The notes: a model not told the origin generated them from the letters alone. A stretch of DNA of 64,000 nucleotides from Rhodovulum steppense (GCF_004339675.1 NZ_SLVM01000011.1:43165-107164); one strand, 5' to 3'; numbered from the stretch's first letter, positions 30,587 to 39,738 are shown. Program-made: numbers and translations.

Positions 30587-33262
30587 ATGGCGGCGGTGAA
30601 CTTCGAGCTGCGCAGCTATCAGCGTGAGGCCCTGCGCGCCCTGCGGGAGTATCTGCGCAAGGTGGTGTTGATGGACGCCGTCGCCGACAACCCGGCCAAG
30701 GCTGCCTTTACCGATGTGGCCGAGGGCAGCTATTCCACCGCGCCCTTCGTGGACCCGGCGACGCCCTATGTCTGCATCCGTATCCCCACCGGGGGCGGCA
30801 AGACCATCGTTGCGGCGCATGCCGTGGGGGTGGCCGCAAGGGAGTATCTGCAGGCCGACAACCCCATGGTGCTCTGGCTGGTCCCCTCGACCGCCATTCT
30901 GGACCAGACGCTTGACGCCCTGCGCGACCTGAACCACCCCTACCGGGCCGCGCTGGCAAGGGATTTCGGGCGCAACGTGGCGGTCATGTCGGTGGCCGAG
31001 GCGCTGGCCCTGTCGCGCCCCGATGCCACGGGCGGGGCCTGCATCATCGTGGCCACGCTGCAGGCGTTCCGCGTGGACGACATGACGGGCCGCAAGGTCT
31101 ATGCCGATGCCGGGGCCTTGATGGACCATTTCAGCGGGCTGACGGCGGCGCAGCTGGAGCGGCTGGAAAAGGTCGAGGGGGCAGAGCGGCCCGTCGCCTC
31201 GCTGGCGAACCTGTTGCGGCTGCACCGGCCCATGGTGATCGTGGACGAGGCCCACAACGCCCGCACGGCGCTGTCCTTCGAGACGCTGCGCCGGTTCGAC
31301 CCGTCGATGATTCTGGAGCTGACGGCCACGCCCCGGACTGACCCCGACCCGACAGGCGAGAACCCCGCGTCCAACATCCTCTTCCACGTCTCGGCGGCGG
31401 AGCTGAAGGCCGAGGAGATGATCAAGCTGCCCATCCGCCTGCAGACCGATACCGACTGGCGCAAGGTTGTGGGGCAGGCGCTGGACTGTCAGGCGGCGCT
31501 GGAGGATGCGGCGCGGGCAGAGCAGGCCGACACGGGAGAGTATATCCGCCCGATCATCCTGTTTCAGGCGCAGTCGAAGTCGAAGACAGACCCCCACCGT
31601 CTGACGCCCGAGCGGGTGGCGCAGTTCCTGACCGACGACAAGCGCATCCCGCGCGAGCAGATTGCCCTGCATGCGACCGGCTTTGCCGAGCTGGACCAGA
31701 TCGAAGATATCGCCGACCCTGCCTGCCCGGTGCGCTACGTCATCACCGTGCAGAAGCTGCGCGAGGGCTGGGACTGTCCGTTCGCCTATGTCCTCTGTTC
31801 GGTGGCCGAACTGAGTTCCAAGGTGGCCGTCGAGCAAATCCTGGGCCGGGTGCTGCGCATGCCCAAGGCCCGGCGCAAGACCCGCGACGTGCTGAACCGC
31901 GCCTATGCCTTCGTCACCTCGCGCGACTTCGGCGAGACCGCGAACATGCTGCGGGACGGGCTTGTCGATGGGGCGGGCTTCGACCGGCTGGAGGCGGCCC
32001 AGCTGGTCAAGGCGCATCAGGGTCTTGGCTTCGAGGAGGAGCGGGCCGATTACGAGCACCGTTCGGACGCCCTGCCGGTGGCCCCCGGAGGGTCCGACGA
32101 GGAGGTCACGGCGGCAATCGCCAAGCTGCCCCCGTCACTGAAACTGCGGGTGAAGTTCGACGCCACGACGCGCGAGATCGCCGTCACCCGCGCCCTGTCA
32201 CGCGACGAACGCAACCTGATGCATCTGGCCTTTGCCAAGGTGCCGGGGGCAGAGCAGGTGATCGAACGCCTGTTCATCCGGTCGAACCGCATACAGGCGA
32301 CCGAGATGCCTGAGGGCGAGAAGCCGCCCTTCATCGTTCCCCGCCTCGGCATCCGCCGTCAGGGGGCGCTGGAGCTGTTCGGCCCCGACCATTTCCTCGA
32401 CCTGCCATGGAACCTTGCCGAGTGCGACGTCGCGGGCTTCGTGCAGCGCTTCACCATCCACGAGGACAGCAAGGCGGGCGAGATCGACGTCAGCGAGCTG
32501 GGCAAGATGAAGATCAAGTTCGTCGGCCACCTGCACGACCAGCTGGCCATGGCGATACAGGAACCGGCCTGGAGCCTGCCCCGATTGGTCAACTGGATCG
32601 ACCGGGGCATCCCGCACCCCGATGTGACCAAGCCCGCCGCACGGGTTTTCATCCAGCGGGCGCTTGAAGGGGGCATGGGGGCGAAGGGCTACACGCTCGA
32701 CCAGCTGGCACGTTACAAATATGAGCTGCGCCGCGAGCTGACCGAGGAGATCAAGACCCTGCGCGAGACCCGCGAGAAGGGGAAGTATCAGGCGCTCTTC
32801 GCTGCCGACGCCCAAGCCTTCGAGACCAGCGCCGACCTTGCCCTTGTCTTCGACGAGCAGAGCTACGCCTACAACCAGCCCTACCGGGGCGCGCGGAAGT
32901 TCAACAAGCACTACATCCCCATCATCGGCGACCTGAAGCCAGACGGCGAAGAGTTCCGCTGCGCGGTGTTCCTCGACGAGCACCCGAAGGTGCGCTTCTG
33001 GTTGCGCAACGTGGACCGCAAGCCGAACGCCTTCTGGTTGCAACTGCCGGGCGGTCGTTTCTACCCCGACTTCATGGTGCTGCTGACAGATGGGCGTGTC
33101 GCCGCCGTGGAATACAAGGGCGCGCACCTTGCCGAGGAGGCGAGAGAAAAGCACATGATCGGCGAGCTATGGGCCGAGGCGAGCGGGGGGCACTGCATCT
33201 TCGACATGCCCACGGCGGGTGACTTCTCGACGCTGGATTCGAAGTTGAGAAGCACGGCTTAG
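30587..33262 (+). CDS. type III Res-like helicase-nuclease without Mod
   Basis: An 891-residue protein. SF2 helicase half: Q-motif-like ELRSYQREALRAL (about residues 6-18), Walker A IPTGGGKTIVAA (about 65-76), DEAH in MVIVDEAHNAR (about 216-226), motif III LTATPR (about 244-249), and motif VI-like VEQILGRVLRMPKA (about 416-430). The C-terminal region ends in a PD-(D/E)xK-type nuclease signature: RFYPDFMVLLTDGRVAAVEYKG (about 823-845). This is the domain plan of a type III restriction Res subunit, but no Mod methyltransferase lies in the window. It starts two bases after the ParB-like gene. Best read as the effector of a two-gene module. Confidence 0.85.
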   Translation: MAAVNFELRSYQREALRALREYLRKVVLMDAVADNPAKAAFTDVAEGSYSTAPFVDPATPYVCIRIPTGGGKTIVAAHAVGVAAREYLQADNPMVLWLVPSTAILDQTLDALRDLNHPYRAALARDFGRNVAVMSVAEALALSRPDATGGACIIVATLQAFRVDDMTGRKVYADAGALMDHFSGLTAAQLERLEKVEGAERPVASLANLLRLHRPMVIVDEAHNARTALSFETLRRFDPSMILELTATPRTDPDPTGENPASNILFHVSAAELKAEEMIKLPIRLQTDTDWRKVVGQALDCQAALEDAARAEQADTGEYIRPIILFQAQSKSKTDPHRLTPERVAQFLTDDKRIPREQIALHATGFAELDQIEDIADPACPVRYVITVQKLREGWDCPFAYVLCSVAELSSKVAVEQILGRVLRMPKARRKTRDVLNRAYAFVTSRDFGETANMLRDGLVDGAGFDRLEAAQLVKAHQGLGFEEERADYEHRSDALPVAPGGSDEEVTAAIAKLPPSLKLRVKFDATTREIAVTRALSRDERNLMHLAFAKVPGAEQVIERLFIRSNRIQATEMPEGEKPPFIVPRLGIRRQGALELFGPDHFLDLPWNLAECDVAGFVQRFTIHEDSKAGEIDVSELGKMKIKFVGHLHDQLAMAIQEPAWSLPRLVNWIDRGIPHPDVTKPAARVFIQRALEGGMGAKGYTLDQLARYKYELRRELTEEIKTLRETREKGKYQALFAADAQAFETSADLALVFDEQSYAYNQPYRGARKFNKHYIPIIGDLKPDGEEFRCAVFLDEHPKVRFWLRNVDRKPNAFWLQLPGGRFYPDFMVLLTDGRVAAVEYKGAHLAEEAREKHMIGELWAEASGGHCIFDMPTAGDFSTLDSKLRSTA

Positions 33263-33369
33263 TCAGCGTCTTGGCCATTGACCGTCGCTACAAAACGGCG
33301 CTACAAAGCGCACGAACCGGGCGGAAATAAGTCGTTATTTTTCAAGGTGATGGGTTGGCTGCGGCCGTC

Positions 33370-33386
33370 TCTTCTCGACCGCACCA
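33370..33386. repeat. attR, 17-bp direct repeat
   Basis: TCTTCTCGACCGCACCA, identical to the tRNA-Leu(GAG) 3' end at 22169-22185. Marks the right boundary of the island, 107 bases after the helicase-nuclease stop. Confidence 0.88.
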
Positions 33387-33843
33387 ATCACTCTCCCTCT
33401 CAGGACGGACGCCGCCCGCCTCCCCGCATCGGGGCGGCTTGATCGCGGCCCTTGGCGCGCCCGCGCGCCCGGCCTGCCTGCGCCCTGTGCAACCGGCCGC
33501 GCGGCTGCCGAAAGTCCGGGCATCGGGCGGGCCGGGGCCGGGCTTGCCTTGCGGTTCCGCTGGCAAGTGCCGTCGCCCTCATTCAGGTCTTGGCCCGACG
33601 GTCCGGCGGGTCGGGGCCGACCGGAAATCGGTCGCAACCGCCGCCGGAAATGTCGCGTTCCCGCGCGCATCCGGCGGGGCTTGCGCGGATTGAATGTTGA
33701 AAAGAAGGGGAAAACCGGGTCTTTCGTCTGTTTCCAAGTTCGGCGTTGCACTTGGGCGGGCACATGATACCGTTTCGCCAATCGGACGGACGATCCGGCA
33801 GAACGCGCCCACCAAGGGCGCGCGGCACAACAGGGGGTTACGG
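33387..33843. promoter_or_regulatory. intergenic region between attR and the ABC operon
   Basis: Host DNA of 457 bp with no supported gene. A CCGC...GCGG-type hairpin pair (CCGCATCGGGGCGG, about 33424-33437) may end transcription entering from the island. Promoters of the ABC operon must lie here; I see no clear -35/-10 pair. Confidence 0.4.
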
Positions 33844-34947
33844 TTGACCGCTGCAACGGACAACGGGTTCGTGGTCTTTGACCGCGTCCAGAAAAGCTAT
33901 GACGGCGAGACGCTCGTCGTCAAAGATCTCAACCTGTCGATCGGGAAGGGCGAGTTCCTGACGATGCTTGGGCCGTCGGGTTCGGGCAAGACCACCTGCC
34001 TGATGATGCTGGCGGGCTTCGAGACGGCCACGCATGGCGAGATCCTGCTCGACGGCAAGCCGATCAACAACATCCCGCCGCACAAGCGCGGGATCGGCAT
34101 GGTGTTCCAGAACTACGCGCTGTTCCCGCACATGACGGTGGCCGAGAACCTGGCCTTCCCGCTGGAGGTGCGCAAGTTCGGCAAGTCCGAGCGCGAGGAG
34201 AAGGTCCAGCGCGCCCTTGAAATGGTGCAGATGGGCGCGTTCGGCGGGCGCCGCCCCGCGCAGCTTTCGGGCGGCCAGCAGCAGCGCATCGCGCTGGCCC
34301 GCGCGCTGGTCTTCGAGCCGGATCTGGTGCTGATGGACGAACCGCTGGGCGCGCTGGACAAGCAGTTGCGCGAGCACATGCAGTTCGAGATCACGCGGCT
34401 GGCGCATAATCTGGGGATCACCACGGTCTATGTCACCCATGACCAGACCGAGGCGCTGACCATGTCCGACCGGGTGGCGGTGTTCAACGATGGCCGCATC
34501 CAGCAACTGGATGCCCCGGACGTGCTGTATGAACAGCCCGTCAACAGCTTTGTCGCGCAGTTCATCGGCGAGAACAACACGCTGATGGGCACCGTCAAGG
34601 AGATCGAGAACGGCGTCGCGCTGGTCGAACTGGACGATGGCGAGGTGATCGACGCCAAGCCCGTGAACGTCAAGAAGCCGGGCGACCGCACGCTGGTCTC
34701 GATCCGGCCCGAACGGGTCGAGATCAACAAGGACCGGCTGTCGCCCAATGCCCATCTGATCCATGCCGAGGTGCTGGAATTCATCTATATGGGCGACATC
34801 TACCGCACCCGGCTGCGGGTGGCGGGCAACGAGGATTTCGTCATCAAGACCCGCAACGCCCCCGATCAGCGCCGCATGAAGCCGGGCGAGCATATCGAGA
34901 TCGGCTGGCTGCCCGAGGATTGCCGCGCGCTGGACGCGCCCGCGTGA
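33844..34947 (+). CDS. ABC transporter ATP-binding protein (polyamine type)
   Basis: A 367-residue ATPase of the PotA-type (spermidine/putrescine or related) transporter group. Walker A GPSGSGKTT, Q-loop FQNYALFPHMTV, signature LSGGQQQRIALARAL, Walker B LVLMDEPLGALD, His switch YVTHDQTEAL, and a C-terminal TOBE domain (about residues 270-360). Start TTG at 33844 with GGGGG seven bases before it; the upstream in-frame extension is non-coding in look. First gene of a four-gene transporter operon (ATPase, binding protein, two permeases). The substrate is inferred from family only. Confidence 0.9.
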   Translation: MTAATDNGFVVFDRVQKSYDGETLVVKDLNLSIGKGEFLTMLGPSGSGKTTCLMMLAGFETATHGEILLDGKPINNIPPHKRGIGMVFQNYALFPHMTVAENLAFPLEVRKFGKSEREEKVQRALEMVQMGAFGGRRPAQLSGGQQQRIALARALVFEPDLVLMDEPLGALDKQLREHMQFEITRLAHNLGITTVYVTHDQTEALTMSDRVAVFNDGRIQQLDAPDVLYEQPVNSFVAQFIGENNTLMGTVKEIENGVALVELDDGEVIDAKPVNVKKPGDRTLVSIRPERVEINKDRLSPNAHLIHAEVLEFIYMGDIYRTRLRVAGNEDFVIKTRNAPDQRRMKPGEHIEIGWLPEDCRALDAPA

Positions 34948-35021
34948 CCGCTTCGGGTCCGCCGCGCCCGGGGCAGCGGATCCCTCGACCAGAACCCGGG
35001 AAACACAACTGGGAGACGACC

Positions 35022-36146
35022 ATGACGATCAGAGGACTTCTTTCCGCAACCGCGCTGGTGGCGCTGCCCGTCGCGGCGATGGCGCAGGATCTGCCGCCCT
35101 GCGAGAACTGCGCCGACAGCATGACCGTTGTGTCCTGGGGCGGGGCCTATCAGACCAGCCAGATCAAGGCCTATGCCGAGCCCTATGCGGCGATGACCGG
35201 CACCACCTTCACCTGGGACGAAAGCTCGAACGAGGCGGTGGCCAAGCTGCGCGCCATGAACGAGGCGGGCAACATCACCTGGGATCTGGTCGATGTCGAA
35301 GGCCCCGACAGCCAGCGGCTGTGCGACGAGGGTCTGGCGATGGAGGTCGATATCGACGAGATCCTCGCCGCGGGCGACGACGGCTCGACCCCGCGCGAGG
35401 ATTTCGGCGATTCGGCATTCAACGACTGCTACATCCCGCAGATCGTGTTCTCGACCACCTTCGGCTACCGCACCAATGTCGCCGAATGGGGCGGTCGCAC
35501 GCCCGACAACCTGTGCGCGCTGTTCGACCTGGAGAACTTCCCCGGCAAGCGCAGCCTGGAACGGCGGCCGAAGAAGAACATCGAATGGGCGCTGCTGTGC
35601 GACGGTGTCGAGAAGGACGACCTTTACGACGTTCTCAGCACGCCGGAAGGCGTCGAACAGGCGCTGGCCAAGCTCGACACCATCAAGTCGGAGGTGATCT
35701 GGTGGTCGGCCGGTGCCGAGACGCCGCAGCGCCTTGCCGATGGCGAGGTGGTCATGGGCTCGACCTATAACGGGCGGCTGTTCAGCGTGATCGTGGAACA
35801 GAGCCAGCCGGTCGAGATGCTGTGGGACTGGCAGGTGTTCGATTTCGACGGCTGGATCATCCCCGAGGGGCTGCCCGAAGACCGGCTGAACCGGGTGCTG
35901 CATTTCCTGCATTTCGCGACCGACACCCAGCGGCTGGCCGATCAGGCCAAGTTCATCAGCTACGGCCCGGCGCGCGCCTCGTCGCAGCCGCTGGTCTCGA
36001 CCCATGCCGATCTGGGCGTCGAGATGGCGCCGCACATGCCCACCAATCCCGAGAACCAGAAGAACTACCTGGTGAACAACATCGAATGGTGGGCCGACAA
36101 CCAGGACGATGTCGAGGCCCGCTTCCAGGCGTGGCTGGCCCAGTAA
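35022..36146 (+). CDS. ABC transporter substrate-binding protein (PotD/F-type)
   Basis: A 374-residue periplasmic protein. Signal peptide residues 1-22 (cut after AMA), then VVSWGGAYQTSQIKAYAEPY, the usual start of the putrescine/spermidine-type family. It has two cysteines near the N-terminus (CENCAD, residues 26-31), which can form a disulfide. Lies 74 bases after the ATPase gene. Binding specificity cannot be read from the sequence. Confidence 0.9.
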   Translation: MTIRGLLSATALVALPVAAMAQDLPPCENCADSMTVVSWGGAYQTSQIKAYAEPYAAMTGTTFTWDESSNEAVAKLRAMNEAGNITWDLVDVEGPDSQRLCDEGLAMEVDIDEILAAGDDGSTPREDFGDSAFNDCYIPQIVFSTTFGYRTNVAEWGGRTPDNLCALFDLENFPGKRSLERRPKKNIEWALLCDGVEKDDLYDVLSTPEGVEQALAKLDTIKSEVIWWSAGAETPQRLADGEVVMGSTYNGRLFSVIVEQSQPVEMLWDWQVFDFDGWIIPEGLPEDRLNRVLHFLHFATDTQRLADQAKFISYGPARASSQPLVSTHADLGVEMAPHMPTNPENQKNYLVNNIEWWADNQDDVEARFQAWLAQ

Positions 36147-36170
36147 GGGCCGGTTCGACCGCATGACCGG

Positions 36171-36197
36171 GCAGGGGGCCGCCAACCGGCCCCCTGC
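36171..36197 (+). terminator. intercistronic hairpin
   Basis: Ten-base arms GCAGGGGGCC (36171-36180) and GGCCCCCTGC (36188-36197), extendable by one pair, around a seven-base loop. It lies between the binding-protein stop and the first permease. Such hairpins are known to give more binding protein than permease by partial termination or mRNA protection. No T run, so complete termination is unlikely. Confidence 0.6.
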
Positions 36198-36218
36198 CAT
36201 CTGACAAGGGGAATGGGG

Positions 36219-37889
36219 ATGACCGAGGCCACCCGGACCGGCCAGATGCTGGCCGCCGACGGAACGCCGCTCAAGCGCAGCCTGCAACGCGCGCTGAGGG
36301 CGCAGAAATTGCGGGCGCTGATGCTGATCGCGCCGCTTCTGCTGTTCATAATGGTCACCTTCGTCGCGCCGATCGCGGACATGCTGTTCCGTTCGGTCGA
36401 GAACCAGATCGTGTCCGATACCCTGCCGCGCACCGCGCAGGCGATCCGCGACTGGGATCACAATTCCGGCGAGCCGCCCTCGGACGATGTGCTGGCCGCC
36501 TTCACCATCGACATGATCGCCGCGGTCGAGCGCAAGCAGCATACCCGCCTCGGCACGCGGCTGAACTATGAACAGAACGGGCTGTCCTCGCTGTTCCGCA
36601 AGACCGGCCGGGGCGTGGGCGATATCGGCGAGACCTATCGCGACCAGTTCGCCGCGCTCGATCCGGCCTGGACCGATCCGGGGACCTGGATCGCCCTGTT
36701 CGCCGATCCGTCCTGGCAGGCCGATCACGATGCCTGGGAGGCCGCCCGGACGGCGGCGCGCAGCGCCGGGCGTCCCTTTGCCGAGCCGGTTCCGCCCTTT
36801 CGCCTGAAGGACGGCATGGCCGGGGTGCTGCCCGAAACGGCGGACGCCTATCTCGATTTCGCCCGGGCCGTGCAGGGCAACCGCAACGGCGATCCGGCCG
36901 CCCGCGCGCCCTGGCCGCCGGTCTATCTGGCGCTGTATCGCGACCTGACCGCCGTGGGCGTGGGGCGCATCGCCACGCTGGACGAGGCGGCGCAGGCGCT
37001 GCTGGACCCGGCCCATTACGCCGTGCGCGGGTTCGAGCGCGCCGATCTGGCCGCGCTCTATGCCGGGATCGACCGTGCCTGGTCGCAGACCACGGTCTGG
37101 GCGACGATCCAGACCTTTTCGGCGCGCTACACGCCGGGTTATTTCCTGACCGCGGTGGATCTGAAACAGACGCCCGACGGCATCACCAGCCAGCCCGCCG
37201 ACCAGAAGATCTATATCATGCTGTTCGAGCGCACGCTGGTGATGAGCCTTACCATCATGGGCGCCTGCGTGCTGCTGGGCTATCCGATCGCCTTCCTGCT
37301 GGCGAACCTGCCGATGCGCACCTCGAACCTGCTGCTGATCCTGGTGCTGTTGCCGTTCTGGACCTCGCTGCTGGTGCGGACCTCGGCCTGGAAGGTGCTG
37401 TTGCAGCAGCAGGGCGTCATCAACGACATCCTGGTGTGGATCGGGATCGTGGACAATGCGGGGCGGCTGATCCTCATCAACAACCAGACCGGCACCATCA
37501 TCGCGATGACGCATATCCTGCTGCCCTTCATGATCCTGCCGCTCTATTCGGTGATGAAGACGATCCCGCCCTCTTACGTCCGCGCGGCGAAATCGCTGGG
37601 CGCGACCAATTGGACGGCCTTCTGGCGGGTCTATTTCCCGCAATCGGTGCCCGGCATCGGGGCGGGCTGCATCCTCGTCTTCATCCTGGCCATCGGCTAC
37701 TACATCACGCCGGAACTGGTGGGCGGCACCTCGGGCACCTTCATCTCGAACCGGATCGCCTATCACATCTCCAGCTCGCTGAACTGGGGGCTGGCGGCGG
37801 CGCTGGGCACGATCCTTCTGGGCGTCGTGCTGGCGCTTTACTGGACCTATGACCGGCTTGTCGGCATCGACAAGGTGAACCTGGGGTAA
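36219..37889 (+). CDS. ABC transporter permease 1, with a long periplasmic insertion
   Basis: A 556-residue permease. The first helix (about residues 33-52, LMLIAPLLLFIMVTFVAPI) is followed by about 270 residues of soluble sequence, then the remaining five helices in the C-terminal 225 residues, with the EAA loop SYVRAAKSLGATNWTAFWRVYFP. The long insertion is not present in PotB/PotH-type permeases. ATG at 36219 has AAGGGG seven bases before it; the ATG at 36213 would abut it. Its stop is four bases from the next ATG. Confidence 0.88.
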   Translation: MTEATRTGQMLAADGTPLKRSLQRALRAQKLRALMLIAPLLLFIMVTFVAPIADMLFRSVENQIVSDTLPRTAQAIRDWDHNSGEPPSDDVLAAFTIDMIAAVERKQHTRLGTRLNYEQNGLSSLFRKTGRGVGDIGETYRDQFAALDPAWTDPGTWIALFADPSWQADHDAWEAARTAARSAGRPFAEPVPPFRLKDGMAGVLPETADAYLDFARAVQGNRNGDPAARAPWPPVYLALYRDLTAVGVGRIATLDEAAQALLDPAHYAVRGFERADLAALYAGIDRAWSQTTVWATIQTFSARYTPGYFLTAVDLKQTPDGITSQPADQKIYIMLFERTLVMSLTIMGACVLLGYPIAFLLANLPMRTSNLLLILVLLPFWTSLLVRTSAWKVLLQQQGVINDILVWIGIVDNAGRLILINNQTGTIIAMTHILLPFMILPLYSVMKTIPPSYVRAAKSLGATNWTAFWRVYFPQSVPGIGAGCILVFILAIGYYITPELVGGTSGTFISNRIAYHISSSLNWGLAAALGTILLGVVLALYWTYDRLVGIDKVNLG

Positions 37890-37893
37890 GCGC

Positions 37894-38754
37894 ATGTCAC
37901 AGATGGATCTTCCCCCCTATGCCACGCCCGGGCAACGGCTCTGGCACTATACGTTCAAGCTGATCTGCGGGCTGATCTTCTTCTTCCTGATCGCGCCGAT
38001 CCTGGTGATCATCCCGCTCAGCTTCAACGCGCTGGATTTCTTCACCTTCACGCCCGGCATGCTGGCCTTCGACCCCGAGGCCTATTCGCTCAAGCATTAC
38101 CGCGACTTCTTCAACAGCCCCGACTGGCAGCAGGCGCTGGCGAACTCGATCCGCATCGCGCCCTCGGCCACGATCCTGTCGGTGGTGCTGGGCACGCTGG
38201 CGGCGGTGGGTCTCAGCCAGGACCATGTCCCGTTCCGGCGCACCATCATGGCAATCCTGATTTCGCCTATGATCGTGCCGCTGATCATCTCGGCGGCGGG
38301 GATGTATTTCTTCTATGCAAGGATCGGGCTTCAGGGCACCTATCTGGGCGTGGTGCTGGCCCATGCCGCGCTGGGCATCCCCTTCGTCATCATCACCGTG
38401 ACGGCGACGCTGGTTGGCTTTGACCGCTCGCTGACGCGGGCTTCGGCCAGCCTTGGCGCGGGGCCCTTGCGCACCTTCTTCAAGGTGCAGATGCCGCTGA
38501 TCCTGCCGGGCGTGATCTCGGGCGGGCTGTTCGCCTTCATCACCTCCTTCGACGAGGTGGTGGTGGTGCTGTTCGTGGGCTCGGCCAACCAGAAGACGCT
38601 GCCCTGGCAGATGTTCATCGGGCTGCGCGAACAGATCAGCCCGACGATCCTGGCGGTGGCGACCGTGCTGGTGGCGGTCTCGATCCTGCTGCTGACCGCG
38701 GTGGAATTGCTGCGCCGCCGGTCGGAGCGGTTGCGGGGGCTTTCGCCGGGCTGA
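37894..38754 (+). CDS. ABC transporter permease 2 (PotC/I-type)
   Basis: A 286-residue inner-membrane permease with six helices and an EAA-type loop (SLTRASASLGAGPLRTFFKVQMPLI shifted to the usual G at its centre, about residues 180-205). FAFITSFDEVVVVLFV is the conserved helix of the PotC group. It follows permease 1 by four bases. Last gene of the operon. Confidence 0.92.
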   Translation: MSQMDLPPYATPGQRLWHYTFKLICGLIFFFLIAPILVIIPLSFNALDFFTFTPGMLAFDPEAYSLKHYRDFFNSPDWQQALANSIRIAPSATILSVVLGTLAAVGLSQDHVPFRRTIMAILISPMIVPLIISAAGMYFFYARIGLQGTYLGVVLAHAALGIPFVIITVTATLVGFDRSLTRASASLGAGPLRTFFKVQMPLILPGVISGGLFAFITSFDEVVVVLFVGSANQKTLPWQMFIGLREQISPTILAVATVLVAVSILLLTAVELLRRRSERLRGLSPG

Positions 38755-38831
38755 GCACCGCCTTGCGCCACATCAATGCGGCCCGCGCCCGGGCTGGCCA
38801 GACTTGGGACGTGGTCAAAGCGGAGGATGCC

Positions 38832-39266
38832 ATGAAACCCGTTCGCACGCTGGTGCTGATCGCCAACGAGAAGGAGGCGCGGCTTCTGGTCAATGAGGGA
38901 CCGGGCAAGGGGCTCAAGGAACTCTCCGCCTTCGACAAGGCGACCGAGATCCGCTATTCCGAACGGCCCGGCCGCAGTCAGGCTGCGCCGGGGGCGGCGC
39001 GCCACGGATTCGAGCCCTCGACGCCGGAGCGGGAACAGAATCGCGAGTCCTTTGCCCGCGACGTGCTGGAAATTGCGGCGGCGGAATGGGCGAAGGGCGG
39101 CTATGACCGCTTCGCGATGAGCGCGCCGCCCGCAATGCTGGGCGCGCTGCGCGGACATATCGCCGCGGCGCTGGCGCAAGCCCTTGTTGTGGACCTCAAC
39201 AAGGACCTGGTGGGGGTTGCGGCGGCCGACCTGCCGCGCCATTTCGGGGACGTGATCCTGTTCTGA
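38832..39266 (+). CDS. host attachment protein (baeRF-type)
   Basis: A 144-residue protein of the family annotated as protein required for attachment to host cells (from Agrobacterium), which has an eRF1-like fold. Seen: TLVLIANEKEARLLVNEGPGKGLK at the start and a C-terminal part ending LNKDLVGVAAADLPRHFGDVI, both typical. A molecular function is not established and the name is historical. The start at 38832 follows GGAGGATGCC. Stands alone, 77 bases after the transporter operon. Confidence 0.85.
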   Translation: MKPVRTLVLIANEKEARLLVNEGPGKGLKELSAFDKATEIRYSERPGRSQAAPGAARHGFEPSTPEREQNRESFARDVLEIAAAEWAKGGYDRFAMSAPPAMLGALRGHIAAALAQALVVDLNKDLVGVAAADLPRHFGDVILF

Positions 39267-39307
39267 GCCGGGGCATCGGCGCCCCGGCGCAACGCCCGGA
39301 GGCCCCG

Positions 39308-39652
39308 ATGTCCGACACGCCCGATCCCAACCCGAACTGGAAACCCGCGCCCGAACCCGGCCCGCGGCCCGGCCCCTCCTCCCGCGGCTCGGCCGACGCC
39401 GGCCCGCGCGACAGCCGCGCGGTCTGGATCCGCGGTGCCTGGATGCTGGTGCTGCTGATCCTGTTCTCGGTCGCCCAGACCCTGCTGGTGGCGACCGCGC
39501 TTCTGCAATTCGGCTGGATGCTCTTCACCAGGCAGAAGAATCCCCACATCACCGAATTCGGCTCGCGGCTCGGCAACTGGATGGCGATCACCGCGCGCTA
39601 TCTCGCCGTGGCGAGCGAGGAGAAACCCTTCCCCTGGACGGCCTGGAAGTAA
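39308..39652 (+). CDS. DUF4389 family protein
   Basis: A 114-residue protein. Pro-rich cytoplasmic N-terminus (residues 1-35, PNWKPAPEPGPRPGPS), a helix (about 46-72, MLVLLILFSVAQTLLVATALLQ), and the motif LFTRQKNPHITEFG typical of DUF4389. Function unknown. Follows the host attachment gene by 41 bases. Confidence 0.8.
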   Translation: MSDTPDPNPNWKPAPEPGPRPGPSSRGSADAGPRDSRAVWIRGAWMLVLLILFSVAQTLLVATALLQFGWMLFTRQKNPHITEFGSRLGNWMAITARYLAVASEEKPFPWTAWK

Positions 39653-39696
39653 CGCCCCGGCTGGTTTCGGCGGCCGACATCTCCGCCAAAGACCCA

Positions 39697-39729
39697 CCGG
39701 GCGCCCGCCCTCGATGGGCGGGCGCCCGG
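39697..39729. terminator. bidirectional terminator hairpin
   Basis: A perfect 14-base stem, CCGGGCGCCCGCCC (39697-39710) and GGGCGGGCGCCCGG (39716-39729), with the loop TCGAT. It lies between convergent genes (ends 39652 and 39739). On the plus strand it is followed by C and T residues; no long T run. Confidence 0.65.
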
Positions 39730-39738
39730 CCCCCCCCT

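Larger units (their letters stand above)
22169..33386. mobile_element. 11.2-kb integrated island in tRNA-Leu(GAG)
   Basis: Bounded by the 17-bp direct repeat TCTTCTCGACCGCACCA (tRNA 3' end at left, bare copy at right), with a tyrosine integrase 56 bases inside the left end. The left half (to about 27.8 kb) is much lower in GC than the host; the right half (28.0-33.3 kb) is close to host GC and has its own serine recombinase, so the element looks composite. No capsid, tail, relaxase or type IV secretion genes are visible, so it is not a complete prophage or conjugative element. Unexplained gene content on both sides is listed separately. Confidence 0.88.

Noticed and set aside
30587..33262. 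Complete type III restriction-modification system
   Set aside because: No Mod methyltransferase in the window; only the Res-like part is present.
22169..33386. Complete prophage or conjugative element
   Set aside because: No capsid, tail, terminase, relaxase or secretion genes seen.
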